Assembly (NCBI GenBank): GCA_937871585.1
Contig: CALMPJ010000090.1
Location: 1 to 33,495 of the forward strand
Length of the DNA stretch: 33,495 bases
Reading direction: 5' to 3'
From: an uncultured Acidobacteriota bacterium
GTDB lineage: Bacteria > Acidobacteriota > Blastocatellia > Pyrinomonadales > Pyrinomonadaceae
Both the position numbers and the translations under genes were made by a program. The stretch's first letter is position 1, and the number at the start of each line of letters is the position of its first letter. Of this stretch, positions 1-7,215 are shown one piece after another. The notes under the pieces were generated by a model. It saw only the letters and a list, made by a program, of their open reading frames with translations, searched no databases and was not told the origin of the DNA.

Positions 1-335
1 GCGAGCTTTTCGATCTTTGCCCGAATTTCTTCGAGATCTGAACGCCAAACTCCCGTACCTTGTGTTCCGGCGTTGACAATACTTCGAACATCGTCGGCCT
101 TTGTTCGGTCGGCACCGACAACATCTACATGTTTTACATTAAAGAATTCCGACGCGATCGCCGCACGATAACCTTTCAAGCCAAGATATCCTATGCCGAA
201 AAGGACCGCAGCACCAACAACCAACGGAAACAAAAATTTGCCGTGATCGACGGACGAGGTCCGGCTTCGACGCGTCGATGGTTTGCGTTTCGTCGTCTTT
301 CTCTTAGTAACTGTGCTGCTTTTTCGCTTTGCCAT
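1..335 (-). CDS. ftsQ: Cell division protein FtsQ (5' part, runs off the window)
   Basis: This is the N-terminal 111 codons of a protein that continues beyond base 1. It has a very basic cytoplasmic tail (residues 1-32, rich in Lys, Arg, Ser and Thr), then one hydrophobic segment (about 36-54). It then enters a POTRA-like region with the typical phrase VKHVDVVGADRTKADDV, followed by helix-forming residues. Bitopic topology with an extracytoplasmic POTRA domain is the FtsQ/DivIB layout; in the family this protein links FtsL/FtsB to later divisome proteins. The ATG at 335 lies 9 bp after the murC stop, the usual place of ftsQ in dcw clusters. Neither ddl nor murB lies between them. The identity rests on topology, the POTRA-like segment and position, because the C-terminal half is not visible. 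Confidence 0.85.
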   Translation of the reverse strand, partial: MAKRKSSTVTKRKTTKRKPSTRRSRTSSVDHGKFLFPLVVGAAVLFGIGYLGLKGYRAAIASEFFNVKHVDVVGADRTKADDVRSIVNAGTQGTGVWRSDLEEIRAKIEKL

Positions 336-344
336 AAATTGGTG

Positions 345-1730
345 TTAGTTCCCCTTCAGCCTCTCCACTATCTCGTCCGACAATCTCGTTATCGTTCCGG
401 CTCCAAGCGTGATAACTAGATCATTCTCCTGCAACTGCGGCATTACGATATCGAGAACACCGTCAATATCGCCAACATAAGTAGCGTTCTTGTGACCGTA
501 CTTGCGAATGTTCTCAGTCAATATCTCAGCCGTAATTCCTTCGATCGGCTGCTCGCTGGCGGCGTAAATATCGGTCACAAACAACACGTCAGCATTATTA
601 AATGCCAACGCAAAATCGCCCATCAATTCCTGTGTTCGGGAATATCGATGGGGCTGGAAGATAACGACCGTTCGACGCGAGCCGCCACCGTTCTTAGCTG
701 CGGACAAAGTCGCTAGGATCTCGGTAGGATGGTGGCCGTAGTCGTCAACGACCATGATGCCGCCGACCTCACCCTTGAGCTGAAATCTTCGGTTAGCGTT
801 CTTGAAACTCTTGAACGCCTCGACGATCTTGTCGAACGGTATCTCAAGTTCAAACGCTACCGCTATCGCCGCTAGAGCGTTATAAACGTTGTGCTTTCCC
901 GGAACAGGCAAATTCAATTCGCCGAGAACCTGATCGCCTTTCCAAACCGTGAACGTCGAACCAAAACCACCGTTATAAGTAATATCGTGTGCCGAAACAT
1001 CGGCCTGTGCCGTGAGACCATATGTAACGCGTCGGCGTTTGATGTTCGGGATCAAAAGCTGCACATTTGGATCATCAAGACAAATAATAGCGGCACCAAA
1101 GAACGGTACTTTGTTCACAAAGTCCGTAAAGCACTGAACGACATCGTCCATGCCTTTGTACGATTCCATGTGCTCTTTGTCGATATTCGTAACGACGGCA
1201 ATGGTCGGATAGAGCATTAAAAACGAGCGGTCGCTCTCATCAGCTTCGGTAACGAACCATTCGCTTTGCCCAAGCCTCGCGTTCGAGCCCAAAGTATCCA
1301 CAACTCCGCCAACAACAGTCGTAGGATCAAATCCCGCGTGCCCCAAAACTGTCGCGACCATTGACGTTGTAGATGTCTTACCGTGTGTTCCCGAGACTGC
1401 CACAGCATATGGCTTGAGCACCATCAATTCCGCCAGCATCTCTGCACGAGGGATCACAGGAATGCTTTTCTCTTTTGCGGCAACAACCTCAGGATTGTCA
1501 GCCTTTACAGCCGACGAATAGACAACCACCTGTGCATCACCGATATTCTCCGCCGCATGGCCCTCGCTGATCGTCACATTGAAAAGCGTCTCAAGGCGAT
1601 CAGTATTCTTGGAACGTTTGGCATCAGATCCGGACACAACAAAGCCGAGATTGGCCAAAACCTCAGCAATTCCGCTCATTCCGATCCCGCCAATTCCAAT
1701 AAAATGAATTCTCTTAACGTTCCTAAACAT
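345..1730 (-). CDS. murC: UDP-N-acetylmuramate--L-alanine ligase MurC
   Basis: This cytoplasmic ATP-dependent ligase adds L-alanine to UDP-MurNAc, the first amino acid of the peptidoglycan stem peptide. The 461-residue product is normal for the family. It starts with a Rossmann-type glycine motif, IHFIGIGGIGMSG (residues 8-20). The Mur ligase ATP loop GTHGKTST is at 114-121, and a TEADESD metal/substrate motif and a TNID-x-EH motif follow in the central domain. The C-terminal domain carries the DDYGHHPTEI signature that separates MurC from MurD, MurE and MurF. The ATG at 1730 overlaps the end of murG by 8 bp, which suggests translational coupling. ftsQ follows after 9 bp. Confidence 0.98.
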   Translation of the reverse strand: MFRNVKRIHFIGIGGIGMSGIAEVLANLGFVVSGSDAKRSKNTDRLETLFNVTISEGHAAENIGDAQVVVYSSAVKADNPEVVAAKEKSIPVIPRAEMLAELMVLKPYAVAVSGTHGKTSTTSMVATVLGHAGFDPTTVVGGVVDTLGSNARLGQSEWFVTEADESDRSFLMLYPTIAVVTNIDKEHMESYKGMDDVVQCFTDFVNKVPFFGAAIICLDDPNVQLLIPNIKRRRVTYGLTAQADVSAHDITYNGGFGSTFTVWKGDQVLGELNLPVPGKHNVYNALAAIAVAFELEIPFDKIVEAFKSFKNANRRFQLKGEVGGIMVVDDYGHHPTEILATLSAAKNGGGSRRTVVIFQPHRYSRTQELMGDFALAFNNADVLFVTDIYAASEQPIEGITAEILTENIRKYGHKNATYVGDIDGVLDIVMPQLQENDLVITLGAGTITRLSDEIVERLKGN

Positions 1731-2790
1731 TTCGCTTTAATTCCTCAATGATGTCCACCGTTTCGCTGGCGGCATCCTTTCTTCCCATTTTGCGGGCCGA
1801 TCTGGACATTTCTGTCAACGTTTCAGACGAACCTGTCAGTTCCTTGATCTCATTCGCCAAAACATCGCCGGTAAGATCCTTTTGGAGGATCATCTTTACG
1901 GCACCGCCGGTTTGCATTGCCTCGGCGTTCTTACGTTGATGATCGTCCGCCGCAAGCGGAAACGGCACCATAATCGCCGGACGTCCGGCGGCAGCGATCT
2001 CGGCGCAAGTTGTCGCCCCCGCACGGCAAATAATAAGGTCTGCCTTTTCAAATTCGACAAAGATGTCCGAGATGAACGGCCTAACGTCGCTTTCCGCAAA
2101 TTTCGACTTATCGTATGCGGCCCGAATGCTTTCGAAATCAGCCTCGCCGGTTTGGTGCGTGATCGTGATGTTTTCATCGAGCTTATCGAGAGCCTCGATC
2201 ATCGCGTTATTTATCGCTCGGGCACCTTGAGAACCGCCGAATATCAGAATATGCGTTCTGTCTCCGCGAACTTTATCCGGTATCTCAAAAAACTCGTTCC
2301 GAACAGGATTTCCTGTTACGACGCCTTTCTTTCCGAAATATGGCAATGCCTCTGCGAATGTCAGTGCTGCTTTATCAACGAAACGTGCCAGTTGCCTGTT
2401 TGTAAATCCGGGCAACGCATTCGAATCCATTACAAGCGTCGGCACGCCCATGATCTTCGCCATCAGCAGCACAGGACCGGACACATAGCCGCCGGCACCG
2501 ACGACGACGTGCGGGCGAAATTGGCGAATGATGCGGCGTGCTTCTAAGAAACTCTGCGGCAAGACTGCGAGCCCTTTTACCTTTGCCGCAACGCCGACAC
2601 CTTTCAAACCAGCGCTGTTTATGAGCGACAGCTGATAGCCATTGTCCGGAACTATCTTTTTCTCAAGGCCGCGTGCCGTACCGACGAACAAAACCTCAGA
2701 CTCGGCGTCGCGAGCCATGATCTCGTTCGCGATGGCGATTCCCGGATAAATATGTCCGCCGGTTCCGCCGGCAGCGATGAGAACTTTCAT
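1723..2790 (-). CDS. murG: Lipid II synthase MurG (UDP-GlcNAc transferase)
   Basis: MurG is a peripheral membrane GT28 glycosyltransferase that adds GlcNAc to lipid I, making lipid II. The chosen ATG at 2790 gives 355 residues opening with MKVLIAAGGTGGHIYPG, the family N-terminus with the GGTGGH loop at 8-13. The same frame stays open to 2880, but those 30 upstream codons encode no family-like sequence and overlap the previous gene. Further signatures are the VVGAGGYVSGPV region, a GGSQGA nucleotide-binding turn, and a C-terminal CRAGATTCAEIAAAGRPAIMVPFP-type donor-sugar motif. The start overlaps the stop of the upstream small gene as ATGA, and the end overlaps murC by 8 bp. Confidence 0.97.
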   Translation of the reverse strand: MKVLIAAGGTGGHIYPGIAIANEIMARDAESEVLFVGTARGLEKKIVPDNGYQLSLINSAGLKGVGVAAKVKGLAVLPQSFLEARRIIRQFRPHVVVGAGGYVSGPVLLMAKIMGVPTLVMDSNALPGFTNRQLARFVDKAALTFAEALPYFGKKGVVTGNPVRNEFFEIPDKVRGDRTHILIFGGSQGARAINNAMIEALDKLDENITITHQTGEADFESIRAAYDKSKFAESDVRPFISDIFVEFEKADLIICRAGATTCAEIAAAGRPAIMVPFPLAADDHQRKNAEAMQTGGAVKMILQKDLTGDVLANEIKELTGSSETLTEMSRSARKMGRKDAASETVDIIEELKRNV

Positions 2791-3236
2791 TCTACTTCCA
2801 AAATGAGATTCGTATTTTCCCAATAACCTTCGCCGTCTGCTTGAAGCAAACCAGGATAGTTTCCAAATAGCCAGTGCCAAATCGGTGCAAGTGTGTCTAA
2901 TGTCTCATCCGTTGTTCGACCGCCGAATAAGATCTGAAAGCAAACAATTGTCTTTGCGTTCTGCAGTAGATCAACGACCTTTTCTTTGCCAGGCCCTTCA
3001 ATGTCCTCAATAAACTCCTGTAATTCGCCGATCTCTTCTTCGAACAGCCCATCATTAGGTACATTTACTTCAACCTGAGAATACGGCTCATTTCTATACA
3101 ATATGTCGGCGGCAGAATCTTCGTCATTTGACCGTTCAAACTTGAAATTCGCGTCAATTCCTTTCAAATGCCGTTCAAGGTCATTCAACACTTTGGACAG
3201 ATCGTTTTTGGAGATGAAACGCATGTAATATCCCAT
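2787..3236 (-). CDS. Conserved-looking hypothetical protein inside the dcw operon
   Basis: This 149-residue acidic, soluble-looking protein has no signal peptide and no membrane segment. I do not recognise the family. The N-terminal third looks helical and charged. The C-terminal third has Trp- and Gly-rich phrases such as APIWHWLFGNYPGLLQADGEGYW, which look conserved rather than random. A good ribosome site (GAGGGAG, 7 nt before the ATG at 3236) supports the longer start over the Met four codons later. One base separates it from the ftsW stop, and its own stop overlaps the murG start as ATGA, so it is embedded in the operon and probably co-translated with both neighbours. A role linked to lipid II synthesis or septation is only a context inference. 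Confidence 0.85.
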   Translation of the reverse strand: MGYYMRFISKNDLSKVLNDLERHLKGIDANFKFERSNDEDSAADILYRNEPYSQVEVNVPNDGLFEEEIGELQEFIEDIEGPGKEKVVDLLQNAKTIVCFQILFGGRTTDETLDTLAPIWHWLFGNYPGLLQADGEGYWENTNLILEVE

Positions 3237-3237
3237 T

Positions 3238-4353
3238 TTAGTTCTCCCTCAGGTTTCCCTTCGAATACCGTGAAATACTCAGCAAAATTCCGACCGCGAT
3301 CAGCGAGATCAGCACCGAAGAACCGCCGTATGAAATGAACGGCAAGGGAATTCCCTTCGCCGGAACGATCGAGATGACCACGCTTATATTAAATAGCGCC
3401 TGTGCGATCAAACCTGTGATCAATCCTATCGCCAGCAGCGAACCGAATCTGTCCGGTGCGTTCAGTACGATTTTGACGCCTCGCCACAGTAACAATCCGA
3501 ATGCGATAACCACGGCCATAGTTCCCATCAGTCCTAATTCTTCTCCGACGACGGAAAATATGAAATCTGAATACGGATACGGCAGATAGAACAGCTTCTG
3601 CTGCCCCTTGGCAAAACCTTCGCCGAAAACGCCGCCTGAGCCGATGGCGTACAGAGATTGCACGACTTGATACGCTTCGTCGTCCGAATATTTATAAGGA
3701 TCGAGGAACGCCATGACTCTTGCGACGCGCCAAGGTGCAAATAAAATCGCCCCGACGCCGATCACCACAAGTCCCGCAGCGACTGTCCCGATGTGCAGCA
3801 TCTTTGCTCCGGCCGAGAAAAAGACTACAGAGAATATGGCACAAAGCACAATGGTCGTCCCGAGGTCCTTTTCAAGCAGAACCAAACCTGCGAGCAATCC
3901 GAAACCTGCGAGAACCGGAAGAACTGTTGGTTTGAGTTCGCCGACGCTGTTCTCGTTCTTTGTAAGAAACCACGCGAGGAATATCGGAAGTGCAACCTTT
4001 GCTAATTCCGAAGGCTGGAACGAAAATCCTCCGATGCGTATCCAACGCTGGGCACCGTTAATCGGATCAAACGCAAACACCGCGAGCAAAGCGATACACG
4101 TCAGGAAAAGAATTCCGTAAACGACCCAACGATCATTGAGCAGTCTGTAATCAAATCGACTAACGATGAACATCGCGGCGATGCCGATGCCGACGAATGT
4201 GATCTGCTTAAGAAAGTACGTGAACTGGCTGGCGTCGCCCGATTCTTTCATCGCCATCATCGCGGACGCCGAATAGACCATCAGGGCACCAAACAACGCA
4301 AGGCCGGCGGCCAGGACGAACATGAACCAGTCGATGCGTTTCGCAGTTGCCAC
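3238..4353 (-). CDS. ftsW: Septal peptidoglycan polymerase FtsW
   Basis: This SEDS-family integral membrane glycosyltransferase polymerises lipid II at the septum together with the class B PBP FtsI. The 371-residue product is mostly hydrophobic, with about ten membrane segments. Family motifs include INGAQRWIRIGGFSFQPSELAK (about 99-119) and YLPYPYSDFIFSVVGEELG (about 256-274). The Asp of SDFIF (residue 263) matches the residue held to be catalytic in SEDS enzymes. A PFISYGGSS motif lies near the C-terminus. The start is GTG, and TAGTG forms a 1-bp overlap with the murD stop. RodA is the alternative, but position between murD and murG favours FtsW. Confidence 0.95.
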   Translation of the reverse strand: MATAKRIDWFMFVLAAGLALFGALMVYSASAMMAMKESGDASQFTYFLKQITFVGIGIAAMFIVSRFDYRLLNDRWVVYGILFLTCIALLAVFAFDPINGAQRWIRIGGFSFQPSELAKVALPIFLAWFLTKNENSVGELKPTVLPVLAGFGLLAGLVLLEKDLGTTIVLCAIFSVVFFSAGAKMLHIGTVAAGLVVIGVGAILFAPWRVARVMAFLDPYKYSDDEAYQVVQSLYAIGSGGVFGEGFAKGQQKLFYLPYPYSDFIFSVVGEELGLMGTMAVVIAFGLLLWRGVKIVLNAPDRFGSLLAIGLITGLIAQALFNISVVISIVPAKGIPLPFISYGGSSVLISLIAVGILLSISRYSKGNLREN

Positions 4354-5711
4354 TACAAACTTCTCACAGCCTCCTTAAATTTGGTGCCGCGTTCCTCAAA
4401 ACTCCCGAACATATCAAAACTCGCACACGCCGGCGCAAGCAATACGTTGTCGCCGATCATCGCAGCCGAACGGCTCGCCGAAACTGCTTCCTCAAGCGAA
4501 TTAGCGCGAATGATCGGCGCTGAATCTGCAAGTTGCTCTGCGATGTTATCGCCGTCCTCGCCAATCACCACGATCGCGCGGACGCCTTTCTCGATCAGCG
4601 GAATCAGCGGTGCGTACGGAGCGTTCTTCCCACGTCCGCCTAAGATGATCACGGTTTTACCGGCTTCCTCAGACAAAGCTTCGAGAGCCTTGATCGTCGC
4701 GTCAACAGAAGTCGCTTTCGAATCGTTGTAATATTTGACGCCGTCGATCTCTGCGACGAATTCGATGCGATGTTCGACGCCTTTGAAATTCGCGACAGTC
4801 TTGCGGATCGATTCGACAGCAACGCCGGCGGCAATTCCAGCCGCGAACGCCGCTAATACGTTCTCGACATTGTGCAGGCCGCGTAGAAATATCTCGTCGC
4901 GAGTCGTCAAAACAATCTCGACGCCGTCGTTCTTATATATAAGGTCTCGCCCACGCAGAAAAGCACCATTATCAAGCTCGCGTTTTATGCTGAACATCAC
5001 GACCGTGGCGTTTAATCCTGCGGCCCAGTTGGAAGTTATCTTGTCGTCAGCATTTAGAACCGCAACATCCGAAGAAGTTTGGTTCATGAAAATGCGATGT
5101 TTCGCCGCTGCGTAGTCCAAAAAAGAATCGTAGCGGTCGAGATGATTCGGCGTAACATTCAGGCACATCGCCACATTTGGTTTTAGATCAACGATCGTTT
5201 CAAGCTGATAACTCGAAAGTTCGATCACGTTCCAGGTGTCGTCGGTCGAGGTTTCAGTTAGTTCGAGCAAAGGCGTGCCGATATTTCCGCCGACCTGCGT
5301 GACCTTTCCGCCGTCCATGAGAATTTCGCCAACGAGCGTCGTCGTCGTCGTTTTGCCGTTAGAACCTGTTATACCGATGATACTTCCCTTCAGAAATCGT
5401 GAGGCAAGCTCGACTTCGCCGATGACTTCGCCGTCTTTTCTATCGACGTATCTCGCGGGAATAGTATTCGTCGGCACTCCAGGCGAAATGACTACAAGAT
5501 CGATCTGATCTAACAACCACGAAGGCAATTCGCCACCTATCAGCCCGACATTATGCTCGGATTTCAAAGATCTCGCCGCGTCGGACCAAGTTTCGACTTC
5601 GCGTTTGTCATGCAAAGCAACCGTCGCCCCGCGAACAGCCAAAAAGCGTGCAGCGGAAATTCCAGACTTCCCTGCTCCTAAAACCAACGCTTTTCGACCT
5701 GAAATCAACAT
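4353..5711 (-). CDS. murD: UDP-N-acetylmuramoyl-L-alanine--D-glutamate ligase MurD
   Basis: This cytoplasmic ligase adds D-glutamate to UDP-MurNAc-L-Ala. At 452 residues it is a normal length. The N-terminal nucleotide-binding domain begins MLISGRKALVLGAGKSG, the ATP loop GSNGKTTT is at 116-123, and NVTPNHLDRY (about 185-194) and a C-terminal GGRGKN motif follow. The ATG at 5711 fits the family N-terminus, but its own ribosome site is poor: AGGA lies 11 nt upstream across a run of T. This gene is preceded by the only large gap in the operon (5712-6036), which is filled by a 41-bp repeat array whose units resemble the first seven codons of murD. Translation of murD may therefore depend on the array. 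Confidence 0.97.
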   Translation of the reverse strand: MLISGRKALVLGAGKSGISAARFLAVRGATVALHDKREVETWSDAARSLKSEHNVGLIGGELPSWLLDQIDLVVISPGVPTNTIPARYVDRKDGEVIGEVELASRFLKGSIIGITGSNGKTTTTTLVGEILMDGGKVTQVGGNIGTPLLELTETSTDDTWNVIELSSYQLETIVDLKPNVAMCLNVTPNHLDRYDSFLDYAAAKHRIFMNQTSSDVAVLNADDKITSNWAAGLNATVVMFSIKRELDNGAFLRGRDLIYKNDGVEIVLTTRDEIFLRGLHNVENVLAAFAAGIAAGVAVESIRKTVANFKGVEHRIEFVAEIDGVKYYNDSKATSVDATIKALEALSEEAGKTVIILGGRGKNAPYAPLIPLIEKGVRAIVVIGEDGDNIAEQLADSAPIIRANSLEEAVSASRSAAMIGDNVLLAPACASFDMFGSFEERGTKFKEAVRSL

Positions 5712-5750
5712 CGATAAAAAAATCCTAAAGTTACGGTTTCTTACCGCTAT

Positions 5751-5974
5751 TTACCTACTTAGGAACAATTTTTCCGCCACGGAAATCATTTTCCAATCTC
5801 CGAAAATCATTTCCAGGCTTCGGAAATCATTTTCCGACCTCCGAAAATCATTTTCTGGCTCTGGAAATCATTTTCCGACCTCCGAAAATCATTTTCTGGC
5901 TCCGGAAATCATTTTCCGACCTCCGAAAATCATTTCCGGGCTTCGGAAATCAGTCTCCGAGCTGGGAAAAGCAC
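5751..5974 (-). other. Chain of five overlapping mini-ORFs read through the repeat array
   Basis: On the operon strand the array can be read as consecutive small ORFs: 5974-5930 (GTG start), 5933-5889, 5892-5848, 5851-5807 and 5810-5751. The first four are 14 codons plus TGA and the last is 19 codons plus TAA. Each TGA overlaps the next ATG as ATGA, so 45 nt minus a 4-nt overlap gives the 41-bp period exactly. The peptides are MLFPARRLISEARK, MIFGGRKMISGARK, MIFGGRKMISRARK, MIFGGRKMISEAWK and MIFGDWKMISVAEKLFLSR. Three of them have an internal in-frame Met behind a perfect GGAGGT. Whether they are translated is unknown. A tandem repeat of one such ORF would produce the chain automatically, so openness alone is weak evidence of function. 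Confidence 0.5.
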
Positions 5975-5983
5975 TTTCTAGGC
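5761..5983 (-). repeat. Tandem array of alternating 20/21-nt units (41-bp composite repeat)
   Basis: About ten clear units plus one degenerate unit (5761-5780) lie head to tail between mraY and murD. Unit borders are at 5781, 5801, 5822, 5842, 5863, 5883, 5904, 5924, 5945 and 5965. On the plus strand the two alternating types begin GGAAATCATTTTCC and CGAAAATCATTTTC. Each contains a short inverted repeat (GGAAA/TTTCC or GAAAA/TTTTC) around a 3-4 nt loop. The central units are nearly identical and the outer ones have decayed, as expected for slippage or unequal exchange. On the transcribed strand eight units carry AAATGATTT. Three copies of GGAGGT sit exactly 6 nt before an ATG (ATGs at 5830, 5871 and 5912). 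There are no unique spacers, so this is not a CRISPR array. Confidence 0.93.
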
Positions 5984-6036
5984 GAATAAAAGTCCGGAAA
6001 CCGCACAAGGCTTTAACCAACCTCAATTTTTCAAAA

Positions 6037-7188
6037 CTATCGCAATTTCAGCGTCGATAAACTAAGCAACGCGAACAAAACCGCGATAATTACGAATCGA
6101 AACACGATCTTCGGCTCTTTCCAGCCGGACATTTGGAAATGATGGTGCAGCGGCGCTTGTTTGAAAATGCGCTTGCCGACGCCGGACGTGCGTTTCGTGA
6201 ACTTGAAGAACGAAACCTGGATCATCACCGACAGAGCTTCGAGAATGAACACGCCGCCGATAAATGGCAGCAGAAACTCTTGCTTTGTCAGGATCGCAAC
6301 GGTTCCCAATGCTCCGCCGATGGCGAGACTTCCCACGTCGCCAATAAAACCGGGGGCGGGGGGAGCGTTATCCAAGAAAACCCCGAGCCTCCCCCCAACC
6401 ACCGCACCGAAAAATACCGTAAATCCCCCCGCCGCAGGATTGTGCGTAATATCCAAACGCTCGGCCCAACGTGCGTCCGACGCCACATAAGTCAATGCCG
6501 TCAACGCCGACATCGCGATAAACGTCACGCTCGTCGCTAAACCATCGAGTCCATCTGTCAGATTCACCGCGTTAGATGAGCCCAACAGCACGAACAGCAT
6601 AAAGACCAAATAAATTGCCGGTCCAACGTAGCTGATAGATATGAATGGATCGGTCTCAGCCGTGGCCTTGATGAACGGAATACTGACGTTCCAAGGATAA
6701 TTCGTGAAGAAATACAACACTGCCCAGATCGCAACAGCCGTCAGCAACTGCCCTGCAAGCTTTTGCCGCTCCGTCAGACCAAGGCTGCGTTTCTTAACTA
6801 TCTTTATGTAATCGTCGGCAAATCCGATCGCGGCGAACAACGTCGTCGCGGCTATCGCGAGCCAAAGATAGAGGCTATCGGGCCGAGCCCAAAGCACCGA
6901 AGATATGATCACTGAACCGATGATCAACACGCCGCCCATCGTCGGAGTTCCCTTTTTCGCCTGATGTTCCTCGGAAAGTTCCTCGCGAATCTCTTGCCCG
7001 ACCTTGAGGTCTTCTAGCTTCTTGATCACCCATTTTCCGGCGAACAAAGAGATCAGCAAAGACGTGATCGTCGCGAGACCGACGCGGAAAGTAACGTACT
7101 GAAATACGTTAAGCCCCTTAAAGATATACGATTCGCTATTGGCACCGTATTCGCGGAAAAGCAGTTGATATAAAAGGTAGTAGAGCAT
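6037..7188 (-). CDS. mraY: Phospho-N-acetylmuramoyl-pentapeptide-transferase MraY
   Basis: This polytopic inner-membrane enzyme transfers phospho-MurNAc-pentapeptide to undecaprenyl phosphate, making lipid I. It has 383 residues and about ten hydrophobic segments. Signatures in order are KKGTPTMGG (78-86), the acidic pair in FADDYIK (Asp125, Asp126), [10 protein letters not shown] (209-218), GDVGSLA (283-289) and the His cluster APLHHHF (345-351). Residues 269-283 deviate locally from the family. VFLDN stands where relatives have a FLWYN-like sequence, and PAPGFIGD where they have PAxVFMGD. Both deviations sit in G/C homopolymer runs (6339-6396) and look like paired, mutually compensating indels. 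The overall frame is intact. The gene starts 27 bp after the murF stop. Confidence 0.97.
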   Translation of the reverse strand: MLYYLLYQLLFREYGANSESYIFKGLNVFQYVTFRVGLATITSLLISLFAGKWVIKKLEDLKVGQEIREELSEEHQAKKGTPTMGGVLIIGSVIISSVLWARPDSLYLWLAIAATTLFAAIGFADDYIKIVKKRSLGLTERQKLAGQLLTAVAIWAVLYFFTNYPWNVSIPFIKATAETDPFISISYVGPAIYLVFMLFVLLGSSNAVNLTDGLDGLATSVTFIAMSALTALTYVASDARWAERLDITHNPAAGGFTVFFGAVVGGRLGVFLDNAPPAPGFIGDVGSLAIGGALGTVAILTKQEFLLPFIGGVFILEALSVMIQVSFFKFTKRTSGVGKRIFKQAPLHHHFQMSGWKEPKIVFRFVIIAVLFALLSLSTLKLR

Positions 7189-7215
7189 CGGCCGAGTGCG
7201 GCGAGTTAATGGAGA

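Noticed and set aside
1882..2547. Plus-strand ORF of 221 codons inside murG
   Set aside because: It is a shadow of murG on the opposite strand with Cys/Arg-rich, non-protein-like composition.
5761..5983. CRISPR-like appearance of the repeat array
   Set aside because: Units abut directly, there are no unique spacers, the unit length alternates 20/21 nt, and no cas genes are nearby.
5605..6060. Plus-strand ORF of 151 codons across the repeat array
   Set aside because: It is antisense to murD and the array. Its repetitive peptide is only the 41-bp repeat read on the other strand, and no ribosome site or family match is visible.
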